Origin: Candidatus Zhuqueibacterota bacterium
Lineage (GTDB): Bacteria; Zhuqueibacterota; Zhuqueibacteria; Zhuqueibacterales; Zhuqueibacteraceae
Reading direction: 5' to 3'
Assembly: GCA_022616415.1 (NCBI GenBank)
Contig: JAKEEU010000326.1
Location: 1 to 46,753 of the forward strand
Length of the DNA: 46,753 nucleotides
Of this stretch, positions 16,790-26,700 are shown in pieces; the first letter of the stretch is position 1, and every line of letters begins with the position of its first letter. Position numbers and translations under genes: made by a program. The notes under the pieces are model-generated. The model did not search any database. It was not told where the DNA came from and worked only from the letters and a program-made list of their open reading frames with translations.

Positions 16790-17476
16790 ATGCTGCCCAC
16801 TGAAATTTTGAAGCAACTACAGCCGTTGGCGCGGGATTCGGCGAAGAATGCGTTGACGGCTTGGAGGAAGTCGCACGAAGAAAAGCTGGCGCGTTTCTCC
16901 AAAATACTCGAACGCCTGTTCGAGAAACTCAAAGGCCTGCCGGTTCAAAAAGATTTGTACCTGAACGCCTGGCAGGAATTGGACGGCGCTTTTAAAAAAT
17001 ATCTTGCCTGGACAAAGGATCTGCAAGACGTCGCCGAGGATTCTCCTACCGGCGCTTTGTGGGAAGAGTGGCGGCAGCAGTTTGCAGAAATCCTGCAACA
17101 ATTTCCGGGGCAGGCCGAAATCACCATTCCGGAAAATTATTGGGAGCGGCAAGCCGGCGATCCGCTTCGCGTGCGCTGGTGGCGGTGGAAAAACCGCCGG
17201 CAACAGACGCTGCGGCGGATGGCGCTTTCAATTCGCAACGGCATGCGGCGTTTATTCCGCCAGCCGCCGCTTTCGTCTCCGCTTTTGCACCACGAAACGC
17301 TCACTGCCGAGCAGCACGCGCTGGTGTTTCATCAGGACGTTCAGCGAAGCGCTTTGCTGCTGAACCGGCTGCAAAGCAAGGGCATTTTAATCACCACGGC
17401 AAACGGCTACGTGATTCATCCGTTGCTGTATCACTCCATGGTCCGCGTTTTAAAAACTCGAAACATTCTGCATTGA
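16790..17476 (+). CDS. Helical protein with C-terminal winged-helix-like segment related to the end of the antiporter-NTPase fusion
   Basis: I do not recognise a named family for this 228-residue soluble protein. It is rich in charged helices (residues 1-110), has a strongly basic/aromatic stretch (RVRWWRWKNRRQQTLRRM, ~128-145), and ends in a segment like the last ~57 residues of the 1497-residue protein at 23715. Both have ALVF/AQIF, then QD, S, spaced leucines, a Gly turn, a Tyr, and both finish with the same residues NILH. The MscS relic starts 1 nt after its stop, just as the intact MscS gene follows the fusion gene. It may therefore be a shortened remnant of a duplicated fusion gene, or a stand-alone partner. 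A TATAAT at 16755-16760 and a GAGGAGG about 17-20 nt before the ATG are weak expression signals. Confidence 0.7.
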   Translation: MLPTEILKQLQPLARDSAKNALTAWRKSHEEKLARFSKILERLFEKLKGLPVQKDLYLNAWQELDGAFKKYLAWTKDLQDVAEDSPTGALWEEWRQQFAEILQQFPGQAEITIPENYWERQAGDPLRVRWWRWKNRRQQTLRRMALSIRNGMRRLFRQPPLSSPLLHHETLTAEQHALVFHQDVQRSALLLNRLQSKGILITTANGYVIHPLLYHSMVRVLKTRNILH

Positions 17477-17477
17477 T

Positions 17478-18260
17478 ATGAGAACCCTTTTCATTTTTCC
17501 CTTGGTCTTTTCGCTCATCGGGCTAAGCTCTGCCGGCGAGAGCGCGGCCTTCTCTCAAACGGCGGCGGATACAACCAAATCCGACACGGTGGCCGCAGCA
17601 GTCGCGGCAGCGGCTTCGGCCAAGCTGCAAAAGCCGGATACCTCCCAAGCTGAAGCTGACATCGGCATCGCGAAAAAAATCTCGCAAGCGCAACCCAAAA
17701 TTGAATGGTCGATTTCTTTTGCAAAAATTTTTTGGGCGGCGGCCATCTTTCTTGCGGCGTTGCTGTCGTTCAAATGCTTGACCCGATTGTTGGAGTTTGT
17801 CGCCGAGCGCCGCGCCAATTTGCGTCTGGCCATCAAACGGCTGATTCCGACGATTCGGATTTTGGGGTAGACGTTCGTGATTTATTTCATCATCGCTGCC
17901 GTGCTGTCGCCGCCGATTGAAACGCTGATCGCGGTGACCGCCTCGGCGGGCATTGCCATCGGGTTTGCCTCGCAGGATATTTTAAAAAATATTTTCGGGG
18001 AAATTATGATTTTGCTCGACCGGCCTTTTCAGGTGGGTGACAAAATCGAAGTGGGCAGCTATTACGGCGAGGTGGCGCAAATCGGCCTGCGCAACGAAGT
18101 TCACCAGGGCCGCTCGCTGCTCAAGATGCGGTTGAAGGCTTACGTGCTGGACATTCGCCACGAGTTTCCCTTTATGAGTGAAATGACGGAAATCGTCGTG
18201 AGCGAATTTTTGAAACACAAGCTGGTCACGCCCGAGCAGCTTGCTCTGACAAAAGCGTAG
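17478..18260 (+). pseudogene. Decayed MscS-type mechanosensitive channel gene (amber stop plus internal deletion)
   Basis: A signal peptide (MRTLFIFPLVFSLIGLSSAG) and a Ser/Ala/Asp-rich periplasmic stretch precede a membrane helix (about residues 72-95). Then TAG at 17868-17870 interrupts the frame. Reading on in the same frame gives the pore-lining TM3 and start of the beta domain (TASAGIAIGFASQDILKNIF, MILLDRPFQVGDKIEVGSYYGEV). TGG to TAG is a plausible origin. After YYGEVAQIGLR the sequence jumps to a C-terminal part (SLLKMRLKAYVLDIRHEF). Compared with the intact MscS at 28319, about 75-80 residues of the beta domain are missing without loss of frame. Two independent lesions make a dead gene the most likely reading. 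Confidence 0.85.
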
Positions 18261-18281
18261 GGAAAATTGGAATATGAGAAC

Positions 18282-19340
18282 ATGTTTGCTATCGTCGTCA
18301 TTACCGCCGTCAGTTTGGTAGGATCATTTATTTGTTCCTTAATGGAGGCCGCGCTTTACTCGATTCCGCGCAGCCGCATTGAAACGCTGCAGCGCGCCGG
18401 CCATCGCGGCGCGGCACGGCTCGCCAAGCTGCGGGCCCGGATCGACGAGCCGATCGCGGCCATTCTCACGCTGAACACTGCGGCGAATACACTCGGCGCG
18501 GCTTGGGCCGGCGCACTCGTCGGCAAATATTATGGCAACGAATTGCTCGGCATTTTTTCCGGCACGTTCACCGCCGCGGTGCTATTTTTCAGCGAAATCA
18601 TTCCGAAATCGTTAGGCGTGACGTATGCCAACACGCTGGCACCCCGGCTGGCCGGATCCCTGCAAATATTGATCTGGCTGCTCTGGCCTTTTGTCAAGAT
18701 CAGCGTTGTGCTGACGCGGCTGTGGGGCAAGCAGTCGCGCCTAACCTATCCAACCGAGGAAGACATCATCAGTCTGGCGCAACTGAGCCAAAGCGGGGGC
18801 GCAATCATGCCGCACGAGGCGCGGTGGGTGGCCAATGCCTTGCGCCTCAATGATATGCGCGTGCGCGCCATCATGACGCCCAACTCGGTGGTTTACCGCC
18901 TGCCCGACGTCATGCCGCTCAGCATGACCAAAATCGACGCCGATCATTGGCGCTTCAGCCGGGTGCCGGTCTGCACGGATAACGACCCGAATAATATCGT
19001 CGGCGTGGTGCAGCGCCGGGAAGTGTTTGCCGCCTTGTTGCGCGACGAAGAGGATAAAACGATCCGCAACCTGATGCGGGTGCCGGATTTCGTGCCGGAG
19101 GACATGCCCGCGCACGAGCTGCTCAGCCGCTTTATAGCTTCTCGCCGCCACCTGTTCTGCGTCAAAAGCGCCAACGGCGAGTTTGCCGGGGTCGTGACGC
19201 TCGAAGACGTCTTGGAAGCCTTGATCGGCGACGAGATTGTCGGCGAGTTCGACCTCCACGAGGACATGCAGGCGTGGGCGCGCAAAAAACAAGCAAGGAA
19301 TTCCAAATCAGAAAAAACTACTGACAAAATTATTAAGTGA
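18282..19340 (+). CDS. CNNM/CorC-type membrane protein (DUF21 plus CBS pair)
   Basis: The protein has about 350 residues. An N-terminal DUF21 membrane domain (about residues 1-165; SFICSLMEAALYSIPRSRIE, LTLNTAANTLGAAWAG, FFSEIIPKSLGVTYA) is followed by two CBS domains (about 190-325; MRVRAIMTPNSVVYRLP, VVTLEDVLEALIGDEIVGEFD). The usual C-terminal CorC_HlyC transporter-associated domain is absent, so this is the short form. Family members affect magnesium, sodium or cobalt movement, and CBS pairs bind adenosine nucleotides. It sits 20 nt after the MscS relic, and the antiporter gene follows almost at once, pointing to one transcript. I chose ATG 18282; an in-frame TTG at 18267 is an alternative. 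Confidence 0.9.
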   Translation: MFAIVVITAVSLVGSFICSLMEAALYSIPRSRIETLQRAGHRGAARLAKLRARIDEPIAAILTLNTAANTLGAAWAGALVGKYYGNELLGIFSGTFTAAVLFFSEIIPKSLGVTYANTLAPRLAGSLQILIWLLWPFVKISVVLTRLWGKQSRLTYPTEEDIISLAQLSQSGGAIMPHEARWVANALRLNDMRVRAIMTPNSVVYRLPDVMPLSMTKIDADHWRFSRVPVCTDNDPNNIVGVVQRREVFAALLRDEEDKTIRNLMRVPDFVPEDMPAHELLSRFIASRRHLFCVKSANGEFAGVVTLEDVLEALIGDEIVGEFDLHEDMQAWARKKQARNSKSEKTTDKIIK

Positions 19341-19350
19341 CAAAATCATT

Positions 19351-20571
19351 TTGCTGACCATCATCCAACTCATCGCCATTTTAGCCATCGGGTATCTCAG
19401 CGCCCATTTTCTGATCGGCAAGCTGCAAAGCAAATTCTTTTTCACCTCCGGCGTCGAGTATATCATCCTCGGCGTGCTGGTTGGTCCGCACGTCACGAAC
19501 GTCATGACCCCCGACGTCGTCAACCAACTCAGCCCGGTGATGAGCCTGTCGCTGGGATCGCTGGGGCTGTTATACGGCCTACAATTCCGTTTTCGCGCTC
19601 TGGCGCAGGTTGAATCGGATGCCTACCGGCTGACTTTTCTCGAAGTGCTCGCCACCTTTTTGCTGATCAGCGGCGCGTTCGCCCTGCTCTTTTGGTATCC
19701 CCTGGCCGGTCAGGACGATTGGATGGCCGTGTTCCCCTCGGCTCTGGCTTTGGGCGCGACTGCCGCGGTTTCGGCGCCGGCCGCCCTCCATGTCGTCAAG
19801 CAGCACTACAAAGCCCAAGGCAAAATCTCCGAACGGTTGGAGTTTGTCATCAGCCTGAATCAGCTTCTCGGCATCACTTTGTTCGGACTCATTTTTTGCT
19901 TTTTGCACGTCGGCGAAACCAGCGGCATTCGGCCGTTGACTACAGCCGAATGGGCGGTGGTCAATATCGGCTTCGGCATCGTGCTGGGAATTCTGTTTTA
20001 CCTGTTTCTCGGAAAGGAGGAGAGCAAGAATCTGCTCCTGTTGGCTTTGCTCGGCATCGTCGTTTTTGCCAGCGGCGCCGCGTATTATTTGAATCTTTCG
20101 CCCATTTTCATCAATCTCGTTCTCGGCATTATGCTGGCGAATACTTCGAGCATTCGGCACCGCCTGCTCGAGGTGCTGCACTCGGTAGAAAAGCCATTCT
20201 ACGTCGTCATTTTGGTTTTCGCCGGCGCCGCCTGGAATCTGTCCGCGCTGGCCGAACGCTGGTATCTTTTTGCGCTTTGTTCGGGCTTGTACCTGCTGTT
20301 GCGATACTGGGGTAAGTCTCTCGGCGGCTATGCGGCCTACACCAGCTCCGAGAATCCCGAGCAGCTTCCGCGACGGATCGGTTTGGGATTGTTGTCGCAG
20401 GGCGCGGTGGCCGTCGCCATGATCGTCAATTATCGCCAGGTTTATAAAAACGAGTTCACTGATATCGCCATCACCTGCGTTCTCATCTCCGTGATCCTGT
20501 ACGAATTTATCAGCCCCAAGCTGACTAAAAATATTTTGATCGATGCCAACGAAATTCAGGCTGCAAAATGA
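19351..20571 (+). CDS. CPA2-type cation:proton antiporter
   Basis: About 406 residues with roughly 11-13 hydrophobic helices, of the Kef/Nha (CPA2) kind. FFFTSGVEYIILGVLVGPHV is the typical TM1-2 hairpin with the GxxxGP turn. LGSLGLLYGLQFRF, ALGATAAVSAPAALHVV and a late RRIGLGLLSQGAVAVAMIV also fit. The TM5 region lacks the Asp/Asn seen in classical electrogenic exchangers and reads VSAPA, so ion preference cannot be stated; potassium or sodium against protons is the family expectation. There is no cytosolic RCK domain; trkA follows about 200 bp later. There is no ATG near the first helix. TTG at 19351, 10 nt after the preceding stop, is my best start, but uncertain. Confidence 0.85.
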   Translation: MLTIIQLIAILAIGYLSAHFLIGKLQSKFFFTSGVEYIILGVLVGPHVTNVMTPDVVNQLSPVMSLSLGSLGLLYGLQFRFRALAQVESDAYRLTFLEVLATFLLISGAFALLFWYPLAGQDDWMAVFPSALALGATAAVSAPAALHVVKQHYKAQGKISERLEFVISLNQLLGITLFGLIFCFLHVGETSGIRPLTTAEWAVVNIGFGIVLGILFYLFLGKEESKNLLLLALLGIVVFASGAAYYLNLSPIFINLVLGIMLANTSSIRHRLLEVLHSVEKPFYVVILVFAGAAWNLSALAERWYLFALCSGLYLLLRYWGKSLGGYAAYTSSENPEQLPRRIGLGLLSQGAVAVAMIVNYRQVYKNEFTDIAITCVLISVILYEFISPKLTKNILIDANEIQAAK

Positions 20572-20680
20572 AGGCAAAACCATTTGGGGCAAAACTATTA
20601 AAGCTTCATTTGAGTATTGTTTTAAATACCATACGATTAAAAAAAGCTGTTAATCGTTTTGCCCTAAATAGTTTTGCCTT
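20571..20680. repeat. 31-bp imperfect inverted repeat between antiporter gene and trkA
   Basis: Arms 20571-20601 and 20650-20680 match at 28 of 31 positions as reverse complements with a 49-nt spacer. Each arm itself holds two direct GGCAAAAC/GGGCAAAAC copies. The left arm begins at the antiporter stop codon. It may be a strong RNA hairpin separating the two transcripts, or a pair of operator-like sites. Confidence 0.85.
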
Positions 20681-20771
20681 TCAATATATCTGAATTGTTA
20701 CACCAAAATTAGTTAATCATTTTGACTGCGATTATTTTGACTTGAAAAATTACTTATGGAGAAATCATCCT

Positions 20772-22133
20772 GTGAAAGTCATTGTGATCGGCATGGGCGA
20801 AGTCGGCAAGTATATCGCTTCCGTGCTTTCAAAGGAAAAGCATGACGTCATCATCCTCGATGCCAACGCCGCGGCCCTGGCCAAAGCCGAAGAAATGATG
20901 GACGTGATGGCCTTGCACGGCCACGGCGCCAGCATAAAAACTTTGCGCCAGGCAAAAGTCGAAGAGGCCGATTTGGTGCTCGGCGTTACCGGGCGTGACG
21001 AAATCAACCTGCTGGCGGCCATCACCGCCAAGCAGTTGGGCGCCAAGCGCACCGTCGCGCGCGTGTCGAATCGCGATTATCTCGGCGACGCCGATCGCGG
21101 CTTCTATCACAATCTGCTCGGCATCGATCTGGCCATCAGCGTGCAGATTCTGGTCGCCAATGAGATCAAAAAACTCATCAAGAGCATCGGAGCGGTTGCC
21201 ATTGAAGATTTCGCCGACAACCGCGTGGAAATGATGCAAATCGCCGTCGAGGAGGAGCTGGCCGTCGTCAAGAAGCCGTTGCGGGATATCGACCTGCCCG
21301 ACGATTGTCTTGTCGCCGCCATCTTGCGGAATGAGAACGTGATCATTCCCAGTGGCGCCGACGAGATATGGCCGGGTGATGAGGTTTTCCTAATCGGAAC
21401 CATCGAGAATATTCCCAGGCTCGAAAAAATGTTCGGCAAGAAGCGCGAGCACGGCATTCGCAAAGTCGTCATCGTCGGCGGCGGGGACGTCGGTTTTTCC
21501 GTGGCCAAATTACTCGAGCGCGAATCCATCGACGTCATTTTGATCGAGCAGAACGGCGAGCGCTGCGAAGAGCTGTCGCAAAAATTGCATCACGCGGTGA
21601 TCATCAACGGCGACGGCACGGACATCGGGCTTTTGCGCGAAGAGAAAATGGAGCATTGCGATGTTTTCGTTGCCGTCAGCGGCAATGACGAAGAGAACCT
21701 GGCCTCCGGCCTTTTGGCCAAAAATTTGGGCGCCAAGCGCATCGTCGTGCTCGTCGATAAACCCGACTATGTTCCGCTCTACGAGCTTCTCGGCATCGAC
21801 GCCACGGTCACTCCCAGCTTGTTCGCCGCCAACCAGATTCTCAAGTACGTGCGGGAAGGAGAAGTCGTCGCGGTCTCGATGCTGGAAGAGGGCAAGGCTG
21901 AGATACTCGAGATCGTCCCCTCGCCGGGAAGCCCCATCGTCAACCAACCGCTGCGGGAAGTGAATTTTCCGCGCGGCGCCGTGATTGCCGCAGTCGCGCG
22001 CGAGGACGGCGTGTTCGTGCCTAAGGGAAAGGATGTGATCAAAGCCGGCAACAACGTCGTGGTGTTTACCACGCCCAAAGTGAGACCGGCCGTGGAAAGA
22101 TTGTTTCGCAAAAAGCTGTTTTCATTTTCTTAA
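20772..22133 (+). CDS. trkA: Trk system potassium uptake regulatory protein TrkA (RCK tandem)
   Basis: TrkA is the cytosolic NAD(H)/ATP-binding ring that gates the TrkH channel. Two Rossmann RCK-N domains are visible, GMGEVGKYIASVL near residue 8 and VIVGGGDVGFSVAKLL near residue 230. Each is followed by an acidic residue binding the ribose (DANAAAL, EQNGERC) and a TrkA_C domain (e.g. ISMLEEG-like AVSMLEEGKAEILEI and NNVVVFTTP). GTG at 20772 gives 453 residues, with GGAG 9 nt upstream and the family N-terminus VKVIVIGMG. An earlier in-frame start at 20742 would add an atypical tail. It is followed after 2 nt by trkH. Confidence 0.96.
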   Translation: MKVIVIGMGEVGKYIASVLSKEKHDVIILDANAAALAKAEEMMDVMALHGHGASIKTLRQAKVEEADLVLGVTGRDEINLLAAITAKQLGAKRTVARVSNRDYLGDADRGFYHNLLGIDLAISVQILVANEIKKLIKSIGAVAIEDFADNRVEMMQIAVEEELAVVKKPLRDIDLPDDCLVAAILRNENVIIPSGADEIWPGDEVFLIGTIENIPRLEKMFGKKREHGIRKVVIVGGGDVGFSVAKLLERESIDVILIEQNGERCEELSQKLHHAVIINGDGTDIGLLREEKMEHCDVFVAVSGNDEENLASGLLAKNLGAKRIVVLVDKPDYVPLYELLGIDATVTPSLFAANQILKYVREGEVVAVSMLEEGKAEILEIVPSPGSPIVNQPLREVNFPRGAVIAAVAREDGVFVPKGKDVIKAGNNVVVFTTPKVRPAVERLFRKKLFSFS

Positions 22134-22135
22134 CC

Positions 22136-23581
22136 ATGAATTACAAAATTATCGCCCGACTCCTCGGCATCCTGATGATCGTCTTGGCCTTGGTCATGGC
22201 CACTGCCATCGCCTGGACGATTTATTTTCGCGAGCCGAAAACGACATTGGCCTTTATTCTCTCTTCGGTCGTTACGCTTTTTTTTGGATTCGGCCTCTAT
22301 TACCTGGGCCGCAAAGAATTGGGCGCAATCGGCCGGCGCGAAGCGTTATTGGTGGTGACCGTGAGCTGGTTTTTAACCGGACTGTTTGGCGCGATTCCTT
22401 ACATTCTGGACGGCGCCTTCACCAACTTTGCCGAAGCGTTCTTCGAGACCGTCTCCGGCTTTGCTACTGCCGGCTCAACCGTGCTGACCGATATTGAATC
22501 GCTTTCACACGGGCTGCACTATTGGCGCACGTTGACGCACTGGCTCGGCGGCATGGGAATCGTGGTTCTATTTATAGCTATTTTCCCGCAGCTCGGCGTC
22601 GGCGCCAAACACTTATTCAAATCCGAAACCCCCGGGCCAATCACCGAAGGCCTGAAGCCCCAAATCAAAGAAACAGCATCGACGCTGTGGAAAATTTATC
22701 TGGGCTTGACCGCCGCCGAATGTGCCTTGCTCTACATGGCCGGCCTGAGTTTTTTCGACGCCCTCTGCCATTCTTTTGCAACGCTGGCCACCGGCGGGTT
22801 TTCGACCAAAAATGCGAGCATTGCTCACTTCAACAGCGTTGCCGTCGAACTCATCATTATCGTGTTCATGTTTTTGGCTGGAATCAACTTTTCGCTCTAC
22901 TACGCTTTCATCAAGGGGAATTTTGCGGCTTTGTTCAAAAGCGCGGAACTCAGAGTCTACGCCACGATCGTCGTTTTGGCGACGTGCGCCATCACCCTGA
23001 ATATTTTGGTGATTCACTCGGACTTTCTGACGGCGTTGCGCTACGCCTCGTTTCAAGTGATTTCCATCGTGAGCACCACCGGCTTCGGAACCGACAATTT
23101 TGACCTCTACCCGGCGTTTTCCAGGGTTCTATTGGTCATGCTCATGATCATCGGCGGCAGCGCGGGCTCCACCTCCGGCGGGATGAAAATATCCCGCATC
23201 ATCGTCATTGCCAAAGCCGCATTTGTCGAATGCTATAAAATCTTCCGGCCGCAGGCCGTGAAAGCCGTGAAGATCGGAAAATCCGTAATGAGCGACGAGA
23301 TCACCAAGTCCATCTTCGGTTTCTTTACGCTCTATCTTTTGGTCATTGTTTTCGGTTCGTTATTTATGAGCCTGCTGGGGTTGGATATCATCACCGCCTC
23401 GACCGCGGTCATCACCACCCTTGGCGGTGTGGGGCCCGGGCTCGCCCAAGTCGGTCCAATTGAAAATTTCGCCTTCATTCCCACCGTGGGAAAGATCTTT
23501 TTGTCGTTGTGCATGATTTTGGGAAGACTGGAGCTGTATACCGTGCTCGTGCTCTTAGTTCCGGATTTTTGGAAACGGTGA
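22136..23581 (+). CDS. trkH: Trk system potassium uptake protein TrkH
   Basis: The 481-residue membrane channel subunit has four pore-loop repeats, each with its selectivity-filter glycine: VSGFATAGSTVL, LATGGFSTKNAS, IVSTTGFGTDNF and TLGGVGPGLAQ. MMIIGGSAGSTSGGMKISR, the loop that gates the pore in TrkH/KtrB proteins, is present. Length and topology are normal. It forms an operon with trkA (2-nt gap) and is followed, after a 133-bp palindromic gap, by the giant antiporter fusion. Potassium uptake by TrkAH beside two antiporters and MscS channels indicates a locus for potassium and turgor control. Confidence 0.96.
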   Translation: MNYKIIARLLGILMIVLALVMATAIAWTIYFREPKTTLAFILSSVVTLFFGFGLYYLGRKELGAIGRREALLVVTVSWFLTGLFGAIPYILDGAFTNFAEAFFETVSGFATAGSTVLTDIESLSHGLHYWRTLTHWLGGMGIVVLFIAIFPQLGVGAKHLFKSETPGPITEGLKPQIKETASTLWKIYLGLTAAECALLYMAGLSFFDALCHSFATLATGGFSTKNASIAHFNSVAVELIIIVFMFLAGINFSLYYAFIKGNFAALFKSAELRVYATIVVLATCAITLNILVIHSDFLTALRYASFQVISIVSTTGFGTDNFDLYPAFSRVLLVMLMIIGGSAGSTSGGMKISRIIVIAKAAFVECYKIFRPQAVKAVKIGKSVMSDEITKSIFGFFTLYLLVIVFGSLFMSLLGLDIITASTAVITTLGGVGPGLAQVGPIENFAFIPTVGKIFLSLCMILGRLELYTVLVLLVPDFWKR

Positions 23582-23586
23582 GTTTT

Positions 23587-23706
23587 TTCGCCCACAAAAA
23601 TGGAAATCCCACAGAATCGAAACTTCAAAAATCATTTCTGTGGGAGTTCATTTCAGTGGGCGCGACTTTTCCTTATTTCTGTGGGATTTCTGAGTCTGTG
23701 GGCGAC
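23587..23706. repeat. CCCACAGAA palindromic repeat, copy A
   Basis: The segment starts TTCGCCCACA, carries AAATCCCACAGAA, and ends TTTCTGTGGGAGTTCATTTC then CAGTGGGCG (to 23662), so its ends pair. An extra half unit (TTTCTGTGGGATTTC, CTGTGGGCGA) runs to 23706. It fills the trkH-fusion gap. A second copy lies on the other side of the fusion gene at 28213-28302. Confidence 0.85.
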
Positions 23707-23714
23707 TAACAACT

Positions 23715-26700
23715 ATGAGAAGAATTATCATCCTCGGGCTGCTTTTTCTCTTGATGTACGCCCTGCAATTTCTGCAGGTCGAGACTGAGGCGCCCTTTCA
23801 TCCCAAATCGCTGGCGACGCTCGGGTTCGTTTTGCTGGCGGCGTATACGCTTGGCGAGGTGACCAGCTCGTTCGGACTGCCGAAAATCACCGGCTATATC
23901 GTCACCGGCATCGTCTTTGGCCCGTACGTGGTCAACCTGTTCTCGGTGGGCGTGGTCGATGATTTGAAAGGCGTCAACAGCCTGGCCATCGGACTGATTG
24001 CGCTGACCGCCGGCGGCGAGCTTAAATTGAGCGGCCTGCGCCGCGTTGCCAAAAGCCTCACCTTTATAGTGCTCATCAAAGGCTTTTTGATTTTACTGGC
24101 AGTGGGCTTGACGGTTTTCGCCATCCGGCCGCTCATTCCTTTTCTTGCCGACGCGACCGCGCCGCTGGTTTTGGCAGTGGGAGCGATTTTCGGCATTTTG
24201 GCCATCGGCACCTCGCCCTCGGCAACCATCGCGGTGATCAACGAAACCGGCGCGGCTGGGAGATTGACCGATACGACGCTCGGCGCCGCCGTCGTCAAGG
24301 ACGTGGTGATGGTGGTTCTCCTCGCCGTCGCTATCTCTCTTGCCAAGCTTTTTTCCACACCAGGTATGGTGTTTGAATCTACAGTCTTTCTTCACGTTGG
24401 CAAAGAACTGCTTTTTTCGATCATCGCCGGCGCGGTGCTTGGCGCGACCATCATTGCCTACATCCGCTTCATTCACGCCGAAATGTGGCTGTTCATCGTC
24501 GGCGTCATCTTCTTTGCCACCGCCGTCGCCGAGCTTTTTCATCTCGAAGCGCTGCTGATGTTCATCACCGCCGGCTTCATGGTGCAAAACTTCTCCAAAT
24601 TCGGCGATAGCCTGATCCATCCCATCGAAGACGTCTCGCTGCCGGTCTACGTCGTTTTTTTCTCCATCGCCGGCGCCGGACTTGAATTGGGCGCGCTGCG
24701 GCAAGTCGGGGTGGTCGCGCTGATTTTGGTCGTCGTGCGCATCGTTGCCATTTATTTCGGCACGCGCTTCGCCACCACGCTCGCCAACGAGCCGCCCGCT
24801 ATCAAGAAAAACGCCTGGCTCAGCTTCATCGCGCAAGCCGGCGTTGTCCTCGGCTTATCCATCATCGTGGAAAACAATCTGCCGGGCTTGGGTGCGGAAA
24901 TCAAAACCGTCGTGCTCGGCACCATTGCGCTGAACTTGATTCTCGGTCCGATTACGTTCAAAATCGCGCTGGCCAATGCCGGCGAAACGAAGGAAAAACG
25001 CGAAGCCGCCGCAGTTGTACCCGCCGCTGAAACGCCGGCGGCTGTCGCCGGAGAGCCGGTCCCGGCCGTGCAATTGCCGCTCGAAGTTCGCTATCCGGTT
25101 CCCGATTTTCTCTCACCGCAGTTGAATGAAGCGGCGGGCCGGCTGCGCGAGCAACTGATCAAGTTGCAAAACGAGTTCGTTGAAACCTTCATCAAACCGC
25201 AAACCGGTGAGCTGCAGAGCTTCGTGGCGCAAATGCGGAATCTATATGGCCACGCCGTCGAGCGGCTGGCCGCAGAAGTGGTGAGAATTTTCGACGCAAC
25301 GCCGCGGCCATTGATTCATATCGTGCGCGAAAGCCGCATCGCCTTCTCGCGCCGGTTGATGGGAGAAATCACGTCGTTCGCAGCGAACGACGAGCGCACC
25401 GTTGCGGCGCAAAACGCTTTCAAAGAATTGTTCGCCGCGGTCGCCGCCATTTGTGAACAAAGCGAGGCCGGCATCGAAGTGACGCAAGAGCCGGAGCGAT
25501 TCCAGGCTTTGCCCGGAGATTCGCTCTTCGTGCAAGCGCGGAAAATGCTCAAACGCTGGCGCAAAAAAATCGTCGGCATGTTCGGCTCCGGCGCCGCAAT
25601 GACGCGATTCGTCAGCTTAAGAAGGCTGGCCAAATATCACTTTGCCGGCGGCCTGCCGATGCCGATGCTCAAAGCGGCAAATTGGGTGGGCGCGCAGCCG
25701 CTTTTCGCCTTGAAAAAATGCGCCATCCTTTATCGCTTGATCGACGAAGGCTACGAAACGCTCATCACATTTTTGGAGGAGAACGGCGAAAATCCGCCGG
25801 CGAAGACCGCGCTGAACCGGATGCGCGCGTCGCTGGACGAGGAATTCAAGCAGGCGCTGGCGGACGTCGAGCAGTATGGCCACGATTGCCAAAAAGGATT
25901 AGGCTTGATTTGGGCGCAAACCTACGGGACGTTTCTCCGCGATCTGCGCCTTGCCGGAACCTTCGAGCTGCCGCGCCGGCGCTATCGTTACTCGCGGATT
26001 TACGAACAAAGCGAAAAGGCAAAAAGCAGCATCGCCGCAGCTTTGGCGGTTTGGAGCAAATACAACAAAGGTTTCGCCGGCAATCACGCCAAGCAGGCCG
26101 AAATCGTGATTCTGGAGGACAACGTCAGCCGCATCGTCGATGCAACGATTTTCCAAACGGCGGGACGTTTGTTCGAAAAATTGCAGGCCGGCGTTCTGGC
26201 CGCCAAGGAAAAATGCGAGGCCGGCCGGCAAAACCTGGAGCAGGCGTTCGACGCTGGCGCACACATGGCGCGTTTGCGCGAGGCCATCGTGGCGCAACAG
26301 GAGGAGATCGTCGCCTTCATCCAAAATGATTCCCTGAAAAAGCTCAACGCCTTGCGCGCCAGCCGGGAGCTGAATGCGCTGATGGACGTCATGCTCCAGA
26401 AATTTTCCGAGCTGGCCGACGAAATGCCGAGAGAGTATTTCATTGTGGACGAGGATGACGTCCCCGCGCGCGAAGAGGAGGGCATGACCCCGCCGGACTT
26501 CAAACTGGAGATGGTGCCCATGCAGGAAATCGTCCGCTCCTACCTCGAGTCGGAGATTGCGCGCGATCTCGGCGACGTGAACCGCTTGATGCTGGAGGAA
26601 GTGGACGAAACCATTCAAATGACGACCGACGTCTACAAAATCATCAAATACAATCTCACCGCCGCGACCGAAGCCTTGCAAACCGCAGAGCCGCCGAACG

